A DNA stretch of 64,000 bases from Enhygromyxa salina (GTDB lineage Bacteria > Myxococcota_A > Polyangia > Nannocystales > Nannocystaceae). The notes below the pieces were generated by a model. That model searched no databases. It had not been told where the DNA came from and saw only the letters and a list, made by a program, of their open reading frames with translations. Where the stretch lies: assembly GCF_000737335.2 (NCBI RefSeq), contig NZ_JMCC02000076.1, positions 25,866 to 89,865 on the forward strand, read 5' to 3'. Within the stretch, counting starts at the first letter, position 1; each line of letters begins with the position of its first letter. This document shows, piece by piece, positions 36,814 to 48,863 of the stretch. Both the position numbers and the translations under genes were made by a program.

Positions 36814-37611
36814 TCACCATCCCCAACGCCCGCACACGGGCATGGAGCCAGCGTAGCAAGCCCCTTCCCAACAATAGTTGGACTCACACTGACGGTCGCT
36901 CACGCACGGGCTGTCATTCGGCAAGCCCGCGACGCAGGTACTGCTAACTTCGTCGCACCAACCCACGGCACACGGCTCGGCTTCTGCACACAAGTCGCCC
37001 AGCGCCTGTCCAGGTCGGCACACTCCATCTGGAAAGCAGGTCAACCCTGCCGCGCAGCTCACGAACCACATCCCACGCTCGAACCCACAAAAATGGTTCT
37101 CGTATGCCACCTTGGGAACGTCGCACGCTTTATGGCAGACCCGATCTGCCCCGCACGCGAGGCCCTGCTGGCAGTCGGACATGCGATGGCCAAACGCCTC
37201 ACAGGTCGCGCCTTCGGGCTGAGCGCCGTAGAAGAACTGCGTGGCGCCGGAGCAGGGTAGATAGCTGCCGTTGGCAACGGTAACGCTGCATTCGGGAATC
37301 CACGATTGCAGCGGCCGCTCGTCCCATGTGAGATTGGCGGCGAGCGCCGCGTCCAAGCCAGCCACCCCGCTGGCTTTCACCGGGGCCGGATGCTCGCAGA
37401 CGGGGATGTGGGCAGCGTCGCAGCAGTCGAAGGCGATCGAGCACATGTTGTCGGCCAGATGTCCAGGCACGCTCTCGGGGACGAGCCACTCGCTCGGCAG
37501 ACCTTCACGGTCGCCACAACCGGTGCCAAGGGCCAACGCGATCAGCACGATCAACGCGGGCCAGGAGTCGTGCCCAGTTGTCCGAGCGGCGCGTCGCCGT
37601 GGTCGAGTCAT
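36814..37611 (-). CDS. Cys-rich lipoprotein of unknown function
   Basis: A 265-residue protein from ATG 37611. The signal peptide carries the lipobox ALGTGC. The mature part has about 24 cysteines. Residues 150-260 form Dickkopf-like spaced pairs (GATCEAFGHRMSDCQQGLAC, CFPDGVCRPGQALGDLC, DSPCVSDRQCESNYCWEGAC). Such repeats are common in myxobacterial surface lipoproteins. No enzymatic motif. It lies just downstream of the DUF4215 genes on the same strand. Confidence 0.8.
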   Translation of the reverse strand: MTRPRRRAARTTGHDSWPALIVLIALALGTGCGDREGLPSEWLVPESVPGHLADNMCSIAFDCCDAAHIPVCEHPAPVKASGVAGLDAALAANLTWDERPLQSWIPECSVTVANGSYLPCSGATQFFYGAQPEGATCEAFGHRMSDCQQGLACGADRVCHKACDVPKVAYENHFCGFERGMWFVSCAAGLTCFPDGVCRPGQALGDLCAEAEPCAVGWCDEVSSTCVAGLPNDSPCVSDRQCESNYCWEGACYAGSMPVCGRWGW

Positions 37612-37700
37612 CCACTCGATTCTACACGAGGTTCCCGCGCAACCCGCAGCTGCGCGCGCAGCGCTACACCTGACGGGCCCGCCCGCGAGCCACGGCAGCG

Positions 37701-38915
<1,215 letters not shown>

Positions 38916-38976
38916 AGAGAGGACACAGACCGATCCGGCGAGCGCACGTGAAGGCTAAGTCATGAGCGCGAAGGTA

Positions 38977-40209
38977 TCACGGTGTGCAGGTGATCGAGGT
39001 GATCTCTGTGCTGTTGCAGCCTTGATAGCCAAGCGACTGGTTGTGCCAGTATCCGTCCTGCCAGTCGCACCAATGCCAGATGTTCTCGTCGTAGCCCGTG
39101 CACCCGAACAGCCCACCCTTGGGGGCGGTGCAGTCGCGTGGGCCGAACGACACGTTGCCAGAGTAGCCCGAGAAGCCCAGCTGCTGGCACCACAGCGCGT
39201 AGTTGTTCCCGCCATGCTGGCGCGGGATCCCACCTTCGAGGTCGCCGTACCTGACCTCGGGGTTGATGCAGGTGGTGCCGCCGTCTTGAACGGACTCGCA
39301 GCGGGTGTATTGCTCCATGGTTCCGACCTGCAGGCACCAGCTCTGGGTGAAGCTGCCCCCGCACTCCGAGGTGCAGTTGTTGGTGCAGCCGTCGTCGTCG
39401 ATGTCGTTGCCGTCGTCGCAGTCCTCGACGTCGGCGAGGGTGTAGCCGTCGCCGCAATAGGCCGGCTCGCAGCTGCCTGGGCACTCATCATCGTCGTCGA
39501 GGTTGCCGTCGTCGCAGGTCTCCATGCCGACCCACAAGATCCCATCGCCGCAGGTCGCCGCCTGGCAGGCGTTGGTGCACGCGTCGTCGTTGATCATGTT
39601 CCCGTCCTCGCAGGTCTCTTCGCCCTCCCAGATCACGCCGTCGCCACAGACCGCCGCAGAGCAGTCGTTCTTGCATTCGTCGACGTCGACCATGTTGCCG
39701 TCGTCGCACTCCTCTTGACCTTCCCAGAGGATACCGTCGCCGCACTCGTTGAGCAGGCACGCGCCAACGCAGCCGTCGTTGTTGAGGTTGTTTCCGTCGT
39801 CGCACTCTTCCGAGAGCATGTTGTGATAGCCGTCGCCGCACATCGCGTAGGTGCAGTCGCCGTCGCAGAACATGGTCTCGTTGCCGACGTCACACTCTTC
39901 GCCCGGATCGACGACCCCGTCACCGCAGTAGGGGCCGGGGTCGCCGTCCCCGTCGCCGTCGCCGTCACCGTCGCCATCGCCATCGCCATCGCCATCGCCG
40001 TCCCCATCCCCGTCCCCGTCGCCAGTCCCGGGGTCCCCGTCCCCGTCGCCGTCGCCGTCCCCATCCCCATCTCCGTCCCCGTCCCCGTCTCCGGTCGAGG
40101 TCTCCGCGAACGACGTGAAGCCCCCCTCCTCGCTGTTGGCCGTACAAGCGGACAGGGCGAGGAGTGACAGGACACAGGCAGGCTGGACAAACGGGCGTGG
40201 CAAGCTCAT
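38977..40209 (-). CDS. DUF4215 Cys-rich repeat lipoprotein with GD-repeat linker
   Basis: A 410-residue protein, the intact paralogue of the gene at 37701-38915. The signal peptide lipobox is ALSAC. A GDGDGD linker (DNA 39940-40094) is followed by six to seven DUF4215 repeats (CGDGILWEGQEECDDGN type, with acidic Ca-binding-like loops). A ~120-residue C-terminal domain shared with the paralogue contains GGTTCINPEVRYGD and GYSGNVSFGPRDCTAPKGG. DUF4215 repeats occur in large surface proteins; function unknown. The two genes are in tandem, 14 bp apart by the damaged start. Confidence 0.88.
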   Translation of the reverse strand: MSLPRPFVQPACVLSLLALSACTANSEEGGFTSFAETSTGDGDGDGDGDGDGDGDGDGDPGTGDGDGDGDGDGDGDGDGDGDGDGDGDGDPGPYCGDGVVDPGEECDVGNETMFCDGDCTYAMCGDGYHNMLSEECDDGNNLNNDGCVGACLLNECGDGILWEGQEECDDGNMVDVDECKNDCSAAVCGDGVIWEGEETCEDGNMINDDACTNACQAATCGDGILWVGMETCDDGNLDDDDECPGSCEPAYCGDGYTLADVEDCDDGNDIDDDGCTNNCTSECGGSFTQSWCLQVGTMEQYTRCESVQDGGTTCINPEVRYGDLEGGIPRQHGGNNYALWCQQLGFSGYSGNVSFGPRDCTAPKGGLFGCTGYDENIWHWCDWQDGYWHNQSLGYQGCNSTEITSITCTP

Positions 40210-40438
40210 CAGGCGGCGAGCGTAACACCAAGGGCGAGCGCGTGGACAGACTTGGTCACGCGCGCGACAGGTGAGGCCCGACCCGCAGCGGTGCCGAGCT
40301 CGCCCTCGAGATTGGTCCGCAGTTCAGCGCGCGCGACGATGGGTCCGTCACCAAATGAAGCCACCGCACGCGTGCGCGAGGCCGCGTGATTCGAGTATGG
40401 TTGCCAGCCGACCGACAGCGAAATCGTGGGCGCCGGTG

Positions 40439-43341
<2,903 letters not shown>

Positions 43342-43345
<4 letters not shown>

Positions 43346-44019
43346 CTCACTCATTCCGAATTCAATGGCACGACTCCAATTCCAACTACAGCGGCTCGCT
43401 CCGTGGTCGTCACGCCCGCGGCGACGACTGGGAGTCGCTCGACAACTTCAACCTGACCGCCAACGCGAGCTATGACTTCTACATGTCGGTGGCCGAGGGC
43501 GTGCGCTACACAACCTTTGTGACAATCAAGGTTGGCGCCCAGGTCTACGGGGCCAAGGTTCCCCCAATTGTCCACGACGACCAAGGCTCCGGCAACGACG
43601 ACGCGATTCACCTCGGCCCGCTCGCGCTGTCCAGCGCTGACCTCGAGCTCAAAGCTTGCGTGTTGGTCAGCGACGATCCCAAGGTCCACGTGACCTGGGG
43701 GAAGGGCGGCGCGGGCTACGTCGCTACGGTCCAGCTGATCTGGACCGGCTCGGGGGGGTGGACGGATGCCAACGGAAGGCCGATCCCCGATCCGATCTCG
43801 GTCGAGACCTACAGCCAGGTCGTGATCCAAGTCAGCGATCAGAGCCGAAACGTCAGCACCGTGGCGATCTACGAGGCCCAGGTGATGGTCGGGGAGCTGC
43901 GCGAAGCCGGCGTAGGAACCGCGGTGGCGACCCTGGTACAGCCCACGGGCGCGACTGACACCACCTACACCGTCAACGTGTTCAACGTGCTCCCCGACGC
44001 AGCGACGCTCGCGGTGTAG
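43342..44019 (+). CDS. Small beta-rich protein coupled to the kinase, unknown function
   Basis: A 225-residue protein whose ATG 43342 overlaps the kinase stop (ATGA). No signal peptide or membrane helix. The sequence is rich in short beta strands and Asn/Asp/Ser turns (ESLDNFNLTANASYDFYMSV, GNDDAIHLGPLALSSADLEL, AIYEAQVMVGEL). Coupling to the kinase suggests a substrate or regulator. I do not recognise a family. A hairpin begins 1 base after the stop. Confidence 0.72.
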
Positions 44020-44042
44020 AGCGCCCACCTCATCGGGGCGCT
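44020..44042 (+). terminator. Hairpin after the kinase operon
   Basis: Arms AGCGCCC (44020-44026) and GGGCGCT (44036-44042) around a 9-nt loop, directly after the stop codon. No T tract follows. Confidence 0.4.
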
Positions 44043-44164
44043 GACCGGACAATGAGGGCAGGGGTCGCGCGTATCCACAATTGATACGATTGTGCCCCTC
44101 CAGTAACCATCAGTTATCCCAACGGTCGGTGCCGCTCGTCACGCTCGGGACCGCCCACGACGTG

Positions 44165-44196
44165 ATAATACCTACACTTTCGCGTGTAGATATTAT
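44165..44196. promoter_or_regulatory. 32-bp dyad upstream of the LamG lipoprotein gene
   Basis: ATAATACCTACAC and GTGTAGATATTAT are inverted repeats of 13 bp with a single mismatch around TTTCGC. The dyad is strikingly AT-rich for this genome and ends 26 bp before ATG 44223. It could be a repressor operator or, in RNA, a hairpin at the ribosome-binding site. Confidence 0.55.
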
Positions 44197-44222
44197 TGGT
44201 GGACCCACTATTCTCCGCGCCC

Positions 44223-45161
44223 ATGAATCGATTTGCAACACGTTTTGCGTATATGTCGGCGGCGCTCATTCTGGCGGCTTGCCGAACGGGCCCCGAGACC
44301 GCAACCGACTCGTCGACAGACACCTCCACAACCGGCGACGGCGACGGCGACGGCGACACCGGTGACGGCGACACCGGCGACGGCGACGGCGACGGCGACA
44401 CCGGCGACGGCGATGGCGACACCGGTGACGGTGACGGCGACACCGGCGACGGTGACGGTGACGGTGACGGCGACCCCTTCCCGCCGCTCGCGGGCTATTG
44501 GGCCTTCAACGGCGACTCCACCGAAGGCAGCGGGACCAACATCGATCTGATGCCAATCGGCGATCCCGAGTACCTCGCCAGCGTCTCCCCCGGGCTTGGC
44601 ACGGCGCTGACTCTCGATGGCGACGACGCAGCCGTGGGCGCCGATTTCGTGAAACTCAGCGGCGATGATGTGACGATCGTAGCTTGGGCGTACGCCGAAA
44701 GCCTCGAGGGCATCTGGAACACGATCGTCAAGAACTGGGGCCCCGGCACTTCGGGCCAGTTTCACATCGGCCTCGGCGAGGCCGATGAAGACATGTTCCA
44801 GTCCGTGCTCAACAACAACGAGTGGGCGACAGCTGAAGATCCCTTCCCATCCGGCGAGTGGGTCCACACCGCGGTCGTGCTGGACGCCATGGCGGGTGAG
44901 CACCGGCTCTACATCAACGGCGCGCTCGTGACGACCGTCGCCTATGCGGCTCCCCTCGACGTAGGTGAGTCGACTGGCCTCGGGGTTGGTGCCAAACCAA
45001 ATGATGATGGTACCGGAGTCGCGGAGCAGGCCGAGGTCGGCTTCTGGAACGGCGGCATCGACGAGGTCGGAATGTACAATGCAGCCCTGACCCCCGAGCA
45101 GATCAGCACGATCTACCAAAATGGGCTGGACGGCATTCAGCTCGACGGCAGCAGCGAGTAA
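44223..45161 (+). CDS. LamG-like lipoprotein with GD-repeat linker
   Basis: A 312-residue protein from ATG 44223. The signal peptide ends at ILAAC. A TGDGDGDTGDGD linker (DNA 44335-44475) follows. The C-terminal ~210 residues form a LamG/concanavalin-type domain (GYWAFNGDSTEGSG, VTIVAWAYAESLEG, GEWVHTAVVLDAMAGEHRLY, IDEVGMYNAALTPEQISTIY). It is more distant from the other two LamG lipoproteins than they are from each other. A surface-binding role is likely. Confidence 0.88.
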   Translation: MNRFATRFAYMSAALILAACRTGPETATDSSTDTSTTGDGDGDGDTGDGDTGDGDGDGDTGDGDGDTGDGDGDTGDGDGDGDGDPFPPLAGYWAFNGDSTEGSGTNIDLMPIGDPEYLASVSPGLGTALTLDGDDAAVGADFVKLSGDDVTIVAWAYAESLEGIWNTIVKNWGPGTSGQFHIGLGEADEDMFQSVLNNNEWATAEDPFPSGEWVHTAVVLDAMAGEHRLYINGALVTTVAYAAPLDVGESTGLGVGAKPNDDGTGVAEQAEVGFWNGGIDEVGMYNAALTPEQISTIYQNGLDGIQLDGSSE

Positions 45162-45258
45162 ATAGGAACTCGCTCATCAGCCCCCGGGCTCGAGCTCGAA
45201 CACGCGCAGTCTCATCTGGCGCGCGCGTTCGGGCTATTTTGTTGGGACGAGTTCGACG

Positions 45259-47646
45259 CTACACCCGCCTCGGTCGGCGCTCGCCTCGATCCTCGACGCC
45301 CGCGCGGCGCAGCTGTTGGCGCATGGCGAGATCGGGCGCCCGGCGGAGCAAGGGCCCGCATCGGTCAACGCGGGCTCCCGCCTCGAGCAGCGCCGCGACG
45401 AGCTTGGCGTTCCCCGCAGCGACGGCCAGCTCGAGCGGGCGCTGGCCGGGCGTGAGGTACAGCGATGGCCACTCTTTGGGATATGGGCGGTCGGGATCGG
45501 CTCCCGCCTCGAGCAGCGCGAGCGCTGCACTCACGGCTCCTCGATCGATCGCTCGGTCGAGCGCCCGGGCACCTTCATCGCCGCGCAGACCGAAGCGATC
45601 GTGGTCCGCGAGCGCCCGTAGGGTCGCGGACTCCAAGGTCAGCGGATCGAAGCCAGTGTGCGGCGCCCCTGCCTCGAGCAGCGCCTTGGTGATGGCGGCG
45701 CGAGCCTCCGCGACACCGCACGCACGCAGCACTGCGTCGAGCGGCCCTCGCCCCTGGTGGTCTCGAACCTCGACTGCGGCGCCGCGCGAGAGCAGCGTCC
45801 GGACCAGCTCGACGTGCCCCTTCGCCGCCGCGAGGTGCAGTGGTGTCTTGCCCTCGCCGTCCGTCCCGTCGATGTTCGCTCCTCGCTCGAGGGTGGCGAC
45901 AACCGTGTCGTGGAGCCCCGCGCAGCTCGCCGCGTGGAGCGTGCGTGCAGGCGATCGTGTCACCGCCACCAGGATCGCAGCGAGCGCGTCGAGACCTTCG
46001 TGGATAGCGAGGACGAGCGGCGGCTCCAGGATGAGGACGTGTCCCTCGAACGAGAAGCCGGGTAGCCGCGCGTTGGGATCGGCGCCGCCTTCGAGCGCGA
46101 GCCGCAGGGCGTCGGCGTCGGCGGAGGTGAGCGCCGCGCGAAGGCCCGACGGATCGGGGAGCGCGACGAGCTCGGCCGCCGAAACTAGGCGCGCGGCCAC
46201 CCGCAGCGATCCAAGGACCGGCGGCTCGTCGAGCTTCGCGCCGAGCTCGAGGAGGAGGTCCACGCCCTCACGATCGCCGTTCTGGACCGCCATGAAGAGC
46301 GCAAGCGCGGCGAATTCAGGCGTGGCCGCGACGCCGTGCCGCTCGAGCGCCCGCGCCTCGACCCACCGGTCTTCGTGGAGCGCCGCGTCCGTTGCGTTCC
46401 TCGGCTCGTCGAGCTCGAGCGCAACGTCCGGGTAGGACACGATCGCGAGCGGCCGGGCGCCCGCGCCGACCAGGCGATCGACGACGTCGACCCCGCGCGC
46501 GCGAAACAGCGGCTGAGCCTCCCAGACACGGAGATCGCCCGCTGCCCCGTCGGGATCAGCCCCGGCGTCGAGCAGGAGGCCCACCAGTTCCAGCCCGCCA
46601 TGCTGTGCGGCACGGGTCAGCGCGCTCTGCTCGGCGCCCCCACCGGCGATCGCCACGGTGGCGTCGGGGTCCGCCCCATGCTCGAGCAGGCTCCGGGCGA
46701 CCGCCACATCCCCCCGGTCGGCGGCGAGCCACAGGGCGCGGTCCAGCACAGCCTGGGTCGCCTCATCGAGGTCCTCGCCAGCGCGCTCACCGAGCAGCCT
46801 CGCCAAGCGCTCCTGCTCCTTCATCGCCACCGCCAGCGCGACCCGGCGCGACCACCCTTCGCTGAGCACCTCCGCCGCGAGCTCCACGACCTCGCTGGTG
46901 ACGTGCGCCTTCAACCGACGGGCCACCGCGAGATGGCCGGACCTGGGGGCCCGCGGAGGGAAACCTCCATCGCGGTCGGTCAAGACTTCCGCGACGTCCG
47001 CGAAGACCTCGGGGAAGTGGGTGACGGTCAGGAGCGCGAGCCCGTCATCGTCTGAGAGTTCCACGCCCGCCTCGAGCAGGGCGTCCATCGCCTCGGCGGC
47101 CCCGGCTTCGACGGCGAAACGCATGGGGGTGTGCCCCGCGTGGGGCCCCTCCGACACCCGCCGACACGGATCGGCGCCCGCGCGGAGGAGCTGGACAACG
47201 CACGGGCTGCCTGTCCCGCAAGCCGCGTGCAGAGGTGTGCAACCACCGAGCAGCGCGTCCACGCCACGCAGCTCAATCGCCCGATCCACGACGTCGCGCA
47301 GCCCGCTCGCGGCGGCGGCATGCAAGACGCTCCGCTCCGAGCTCGCCCAACCGGCGTCCGCCCCGGCCTCGAGCAGCACCCTGGAGACCTCCTTCAGTCC
47401 CCGATCCGCGGACTCCCACAGCGGCGTGCGCAGCCCCTGCAGGTCCCACGCCGCTTCGGCGGGTGCGCCGAGTCGCAGCAGGACCTCGACCACGCGAGGA
47501 TCGTCGGCGTTGGTCCGGAGCTCACACGCCACCGCCCACAGCAGGGCGCCCACGGATCCGATCGTCGGCTCGCGGTCGTCGAAGGCCTGCTCGATCGCGC
47601 CCGCGTCTCCCGACATCAGGGCGTGGAATCGGCGCGCGTCATTCAT
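45259..47646 (-). CDS. Large ankyrin-repeat protein
   Basis: A 795-residue protein from ATG 47646 (MNDARRFHALMSGD). It is made almost entirely of ankyrin repeats, at least 14 by eye, of the type 'GADPDRPYPKEWPSLYLTPG', 'DGEGKTPLHLAAAKGHVELV' and 'GADIDGTDGEGKTPLHLAA'-like. No signal peptide or enzymatic domain. Ankyrin arrays bind proteins and often act as immunity or inhibitor partners in bacteria. Its ATG lies 8 nt inside the preceding gene on the minus strand, so the two are translationally coupled. Confidence 0.88.
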   Translation of the reverse strand: MNDARRFHALMSGDAGAIEQAFDDREPTIGSVGALLWAVACELRTNADDPRVVEVLLRLGAPAEAAWDLQGLRTPLWESADRGLKEVSRVLLEAGADAGWASSERSVLHAAAASGLRDVVDRAIELRGVDALLGGCTPLHAACGTGSPCVVQLLRAGADPCRRVSEGPHAGHTPMRFAVEAGAAEAMDALLEAGVELSDDDGLALLTVTHFPEVFADVAEVLTDRDGGFPPRAPRSGHLAVARRLKAHVTSEVVELAAEVLSEGWSRRVALAVAMKEQERLARLLGERAGEDLDEATQAVLDRALWLAADRGDVAVARSLLEHGADPDATVAIAGGGAEQSALTRAAQHGGLELVGLLLDAGADPDGAAGDLRVWEAQPLFRARGVDVVDRLVGAGARPLAIVSYPDVALELDEPRNATDAALHEDRWVEARALERHGVAATPEFAALALFMAVQNGDREGVDLLLELGAKLDEPPVLGSLRVAARLVSAAELVALPDPSGLRAALTSADADALRLALEGGADPNARLPGFSFEGHVLILEPPLVLAIHEGLDALAAILVAVTRSPARTLHAASCAGLHDTVVATLERGANIDGTDGEGKTPLHLAAAKGHVELVRTLLSRGAAVEVRDHQGRGPLDAVLRACGVAEARAAITKALLEAGAPHTGFDPLTLESATLRALADHDRFGLRGDEGARALDRAIDRGAVSAALALLEAGADPDRPYPKEWPSLYLTPGQRPLELAVAAGNAKLVAALLEAGARVDRCGPLLRRAPDLAMRQQLRRAGVEDRGERRPRRV

Positions 47647-48685
47647 GCGGCATGTCGAGCTCGACCCACACCCGATCACGCCGGCCGGGCTCCTGGATAA
47701 CCCACTGGAAGTGGCACACCACCTCGTCGTAAAAGCGCATCGCCAGCAGACGGCGACGCATCAGCGCGGTGGTGCTGAGGAACGCACAGCGGTAGGGCTT
47801 CAGCTGGTCCGCGTCGGGGTCGAAGGCGACCCCCTCCGGGACCTTGGTGACCAGCCGGATCTTGCGCTCGGGACGACCGAGGATCTTCGTCCAGGGCTTC
47901 CCGCGTTCGAGCGCCCAATAGTGCGCAGTATCCAGTTTGTAGGCGAACGCCACCAGCGATCCGCTCACCGCCTCGTCGATCGTGGCGCCCCGAAAGCTCG
48001 CAACCACGTCGCGCCCGCTCGACTTCGTCTGCACCTCGACCTTGCCGAGCCAGCTGCCCTCGATGCGCCGACGGATCCACGCGGGATCGATCGCGGCCGC
48101 GTCGAAGTGAGGGCCAGGATCGGGGCCGAGCGTCGGCGCGAGCAAGGACAGCTCGACTGAAGATCCGTGCGACAGCCCGAAGCAGCCGGCCCCGAGCAGC
48201 GCGCGTATGGTGTAGGCCGCCTCGTCTGCGCTGGCCGGTCGATCCGCTCGCAGGCTCCACGCCAGCAACTCGAAGCGCTCACGTTCCCAGCGCGGCCCGT
48301 TGACCCCTTGCTCGGGATCGATGAAGGGACTCGCCCACCCCATCAACTGGGCGGCGAGCCGGTAGTGCTCGAAGAACCCCCAACGCCGCACGGTCGGCGG
48401 CTGGTCCACCTCGAGCAGCTCGCTCCATGGATTGGGCTCACCCAGGATGTGGCAGGCGACGGCCAGCTCGTAGATGCTTGGGTAGGCCCGGAGCAGGCCA
48501 TCGGTGCCGGCACGCTCCTGCGCGAGCTGTTCGACCAACCGATCCAGGAGGCGCTGATCGGACAGCAGGTCGAGCCCGGGGGGGCGGGCGAACGCGCCGA
48601 GGCGTACCGCCGTCGCTGTGGGGATGAGGCCCCTGTCGAAGTCTTGGCTGCCAAACTCGGCGCTAAAATCGGGCACAGGGTGCAT
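47639..48685 (-). CDS. Unknown protein coupled to the ankyrin gene
   Basis: A 348-residue soluble protein. It reads as an ordinary globular protein with many Trp and Arg (WGFFEHYRLAAQLMGWASPF, WALERGKPWTKILGRPERKI) and no signal peptide or membrane helix. An internal beta-rich region (SWLGKVEVQTKSSGRDVVAS) precedes a C-terminal FYDEVVCHFQWVIQEPG segment. No family recognised. Its 3' end overlaps the ankyrin gene start by 8 nt. A toxin or effector with ankyrin partner is one reading; nothing in the sequence proves it. Confidence 0.72.
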   Translation of the reverse strand: MHPVPDFSAEFGSQDFDRGLIPTATAVRLGAFARPPGLDLLSDQRLLDRLVEQLAQERAGTDGLLRAYPSIYELAVACHILGEPNPWSELLEVDQPPTVRRWGFFEHYRLAAQLMGWASPFIDPEQGVNGPRWERERFELLAWSLRADRPASADEAAYTIRALLGAGCFGLSHGSSVELSLLAPTLGPDPGPHFDAAAIDPAWIRRRIEGSWLGKVEVQTKSSGRDVVASFRGATIDEAVSGSLVAFAYKLDTAHYWALERGKPWTKILGRPERKIRLVTKVPEGVAFDPDADQLKPYRCAFLSTTALMRRRLLAMRFYDEVVCHFQWVIQEPGRRDRVWVELDMPHE

Positions 48686-48718
48686 CGCGCGGAAGCTATC
48701 GCGCGGGCCCGGTCACGT

Positions 48719-48763
48719 CTAGAGCGCCGATCAGCTTGGAGTCGCGTCGTCAGGTGCGTCTGG
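48719..48763. repeat. Single-arm copy of the MITE-like palindrome
   Basis: About 45 bp starting CTAGAGCGCCGATCAGCTTG match the left arm of the element at 17249 with one mismatch through GCGTCGTCAGGTGCGTCTGG. The second arm is absent. It lies between the divergent 47639-48685 and 48864-50780 genes. Confidence 0.75.
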
Positions 48764-48863
48764 CGCAAACACGATGGCCTCGCGCCTCGCCCGATCCTAG
48801 CCCAGTCCGAGAAAAATCAATAGCTTGCGCAGCGGTGAGACGATCGGACATATCGGGCGTCGT

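Noticed and set aside
46658..48160. 500-codon plus frame opposite the ankyrin gene
   Set aside because: Low-complexity Arg/Ser/Ala-rich shadow; ankyrin repeats are unambiguous on the minus strand.
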